Assembly (NCBI GenBank): GCA_902766815.1
Contig: CACXEZ010000173.1
Location: 1-5,523 of the forward strand
DNA from: an uncultured Erysipelotrichaceae bacterium
GTDB lineage: Bacteria; Bacillota_I; Bacilli_A; RF39; UBA660
DNA length: 5,523 nt
Direction: 5' to 3'
The notes beneath the pieces are model-generated. The model had not been told where the DNA came from, searched no databases, and saw only the letters and a list, made by a program, of their open reading frames with translations. This document shows positions 4,648-5,523 of this stretch, piece after piece (position 1 is the first letter of the stretch; every line of letters begins with the position of its first letter). Position numbers and translations under genes: made by a program.

Positions 4648-4688
4648 TATACTCGTGTTGTAAAAAAATTGAATAGGAGGGTGCCAAA

Positions 4689-4949
4689 ATGACAAAGCAA
4701 GTATTTTGGACAAAAGCAGTATTGGAATCCTTCATACAAGAAGGAAATTTAAACAAAAGACAAGAGTTTATTGTAAGGACAAGAGCAGCAGGGTACGCAA
4801 TTTCAAAACAAGCAGAGGAGTTGCATCTAAGTATTGATCAAGTTAACAAAGAAATTGCGGAACTCAAGAAAAGATACGATGCAACTCAAATGACCAGCAA
4901 AATTCTCCCACCAAGATGTAAGAATAAAAAAGATTTATATAAAAAGTAA
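4689..4949 (+). CDS. Small helix-turn-helix DNA-binding protein
   Basis: An 86-residue protein whose middle resembles the sigma-70 region 4/LuxR type of helix-turn-helix. A helix at about 22-34 (NKRQEFIVRTRAAG) is followed by a second at 37-46 (ISKQAEELHL) and a probable recognition helix at 49-63 (IDQVNKEIAELKKRY). The N-terminal MTKQVFWTKAVLESFI, with a conserved-looking Trp7, and the C-terminal LPPR motif (73-76) match my recollection of short uncharacterised HTH proteins common in Clostridia and related phages, but I cannot name a target. The protein lacks any sigma region 2 or sensor domain, so it is probably a stand-alone regulator. ATG 4689 has a perfect AGGAGG (4675-4680) eight bases upstream. 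It has its own promoter and terminator, between aqpZ and the cold-shock gene. Confidence 0.8.
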   Translation: MTKQVFWTKAVLESFIQEGNLNKRQEFIVRTRAAGYAISKQAEELHLSIDQVNKEIAELKKRYDATQMTSKILPPRCKNKKDLYKK

Positions 4950-4984
4950 ATTACAGTTTTATTCCATAAATAAGGAAGTTTTAG

Positions 4985-5017
4985 TACATAAAGATTACAA
5001 GTTTTATGTATTTTTTT
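4985..5017 (+). terminator. Intrinsic terminator of the small HTH gene
   Basis: TACATAAA (4985-4992) pairs exactly with TTTATGTA (5003-5010) around a 10-base loop and is followed by seven T residues (5011-5017). It begins 35 bases after the TAA stop and ends 41 bases before the cold-shock start codon. Confidence 0.88.
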
Positions 5018-5058
5018 ATGAGATAATATAAGAGTAGTATAAAATAGAGGAGGAAAAA

Positions 5059-5277
5059 ATGAAAAGTAGAGTAAAGTGGTTTAACGATGCAAAGGGTTTT
5101 GGTTTTATTGAGTATAATGAAGGAGAAGATATTTTTGTACATTATTCAGCTATTAAAGCTGATGGATATAAAACATTATCTGAGGGACAAGAAGTATCAT
5201 TCAACCTAATTAGTACCACAAAGGGGTATCAAGCTCAAAATGTAGAAGTAACAAACAATTATGCTGAGGTAAAATAA
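5059..5277 (+). CDS. csp: Cold-shock domain protein (CspA family)
   Basis: A 72-residue single cold-shock domain that binds single-stranded RNA and DNA and acts as an RNA chaperone in the cytoplasm. It has the opening VKWFN (5-9), RNP1 KGFGFIEY (12-19) and RNP2 DIFVHYSAI (24-32). Aromatic binding residues W7, F14, F16, F26, H28 and Y29 are present. The C-terminal strands [20 protein letters not shown] (43-62) complete the barrel. Length is typical (65-75 residues). ATG 5059 is preceded by GAGGAGG (5047-5053) with five bases between. The promoter is unclear: GATAAT (5022-5027) and TATAAG (5027-5032) are possible -10 boxes but lack a good -35, and the terminator ends at 5017. The leader is therefore at most about 40 bases, unlike the long thermosensing leader of E. 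coli cspA. Which csp paralogue this is cannot be told. Confidence 0.96.
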   Translation: MKSRVKWFNDAKGFGFIEYNEGEDIFVHYSAIKADGYKTLSEGQEVSFNLISTTKGYQAQNVEVTNNYAEVK

Positions 5278-5278
5278 G

Positions 5279-5303
5279 AAGAATGAAAGAGTCATTCTTT
5301 TTT
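5279..5303 (+). terminator. Intrinsic terminator of the cold-shock gene
   Basis: AAGAATGA (5279-5286) pairs perfectly with TCATTCTT (5292-5299) around the loop AAGAG; the T-run continues to 5303. It starts one base after the stop codon, a compact and clear Rho-independent terminator. Confidence 0.92.
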
Positions 5304-5473
5304 ATATGGAATTAAGTAGCAGGAGAAATTAAGCATATGAAAAAGTATAGTCACATAATCTAAGAAGCAGAACTACCCTATTCGAAGGATAAAATTAAAA
5401 CTTCTTAAATTTTAATTTTTAACTTTTGTATTCATTTTATGGCAATCGCTTAAAAATTTTTTTGAAAATGGTG
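5304..5473. other. Gene-free stretch, possible small RNA or degenerate remnant
   Basis: No sizeable reading frame is present on either strand. The only start with a ribosome-site-like sequence is ATG 5337, with AGGAG at 5321-5325, but it encodes only eight residues (MKKYSHII) before TAA at 5361-5363. The stretch is closed by a hairpin at 5391-5419, so a short transcript could exist. No strong promoter is visible; TATAGT (5346-5351) lacks a -35. No riboswitch or known RNA class was recognised. Confidence 0.3.
5391..5420. terminator. A/T-only hairpin, possible terminator
   Basis: AAAATTAAAA (5391-5400) pairs with TTTTAATTTT (5410-5419), ten perfect pairs and a nine-base loop (CTTCTTAAA), ending in a T-run. 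Composed wholly of A/T pairs, it is weak, and it could act in either direction. There is no recognised gene directly upstream on the + strand. Confidence 0.5.
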
Positions 5474-5479
5474 TATAAT
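5474..5479 (+). promoter_or_regulatory. Predicted -10 box of the gene at the right edge
   Basis: A perfect TATAAT lies 30 bases before the ATG at 5510. The best -35 candidates (TTAAAA at 5450-5455, spacer 18, or CTTAAA at 5449-5454, spacer 19) are poor. Transcription would start near 5486. Confidence 0.5.
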
Positions 5480-5509
5480 TAAAACATAAGAATAGAAGGT
5501 GTTTTAATT

Positions 5510-5523
5510 ATGAACTTATTCGA
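5510..5523 (+). CDS. Start of an unidentified gene (truncated by window edge)
   Basis: ATG 5510 is preceded by GAAGGTG (5495-5501) at eight bases and by a TATAAT box, a convincing translation start. Only four full codons are visible (MNLF), and the fifth begins with GA. No function can be inferred. Confidence 0.65.

Noticed and set aside
5018..5058. Long cold-shock-type mRNA leader or thermosensor before csp
   Set aside because: Only 41 bases separate the preceding terminator from the start codon, so a long structured leader does not fit.
5366..5400. TTCGAA within 5366-5400 as part of a degenerate tRNA T-arm
   Set aside because: The flanking bases do not form a T stem, and no acceptor, D or anticodon arm can be drawn.
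1..5523. CRISPR array, insertion sequence, phage module, integrase or attachment site
   Set aside because: No regularly spaced repeats, transposase, integrase or phage structural genes, and no terminal inverted repeats were seen. The tRNA 3' end is not followed by an integrase gene or a repeated tRNA fragment in the window.

Overview
The window is AT-rich chromosomal DNA (very roughly 70% A+T by eye) from a low-GC Bacillota-type bacterium. Supporting signs are strong AGGAGG-type ribosome binding sites, sigma-A-like promoters often with a TGn extended -10, an encoded tRNA 3' CCA, A/T-rich intrinsic terminators, and a SpoIID-domain wall enzyme. Tryptophan is encoded by TGG wherever I checked and the one TGA seen acts as a stop, so the standard bacterial code fits and a UGA-Trp mollicute is not indicated. 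Class or genus cannot be fixed from this stretch.

Layout, left to right. 1-176 holds at most the last 13 codons of an upstream gene, an unexplained hairpin and the promoter of tRNA-Trp(CCA) (177-250), which has a palindromic terminator. Next is a Nudix hydrolase (+, 308-724), convergent with a GtrA-family four-helix membrane protein (-, 756-1151). A bidirectional terminator lies between them and runs into the last gtrA codons. Divergent from gtrA is a 450-residue membrane-anchored SpoIID/LytB-domain protein (+, 1300-2652). A strong promoter at 2674-2701 then drives a small unrecognised reading frame (2801-3010), possibly the middle of a frameshifted gene spanning about 2755-3076. That faces a P-loop kinase-like protein (-, 3101-3745), again across a shared terminator. 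Back to back with the kinase is an AqpZ-type water channel (+, 3873-4553). Then come a small helix-turn-helix protein (+, 4689-4949), a cold-shock protein (+, 5059-5277), a gene-free stretch with its own hairpin terminator (5304-5473), and the first codons of another gene (5510 to the edge).

Most genes appear to be single transcription units with their own promoter and/or terminator, so there is no obvious multi-gene pathway. The themes are housekeeping: Trp decoding, nucleotide-type hydrolysis, envelope work (GtrA-type lipid-linked sugar export, SpoIID-type glycan cleavage), water permeability and nucleic-acid binding. I see no mobile element, CRISPR array, phage module or convincing new multi-gene system. 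The best leads are the apparently frameshifted small gene, the unusual architecture of the SpoIID-domain protein, a TTTACA direct repeat upstream of the helix-turn-helix gene, and the possible small RNA near the right end.
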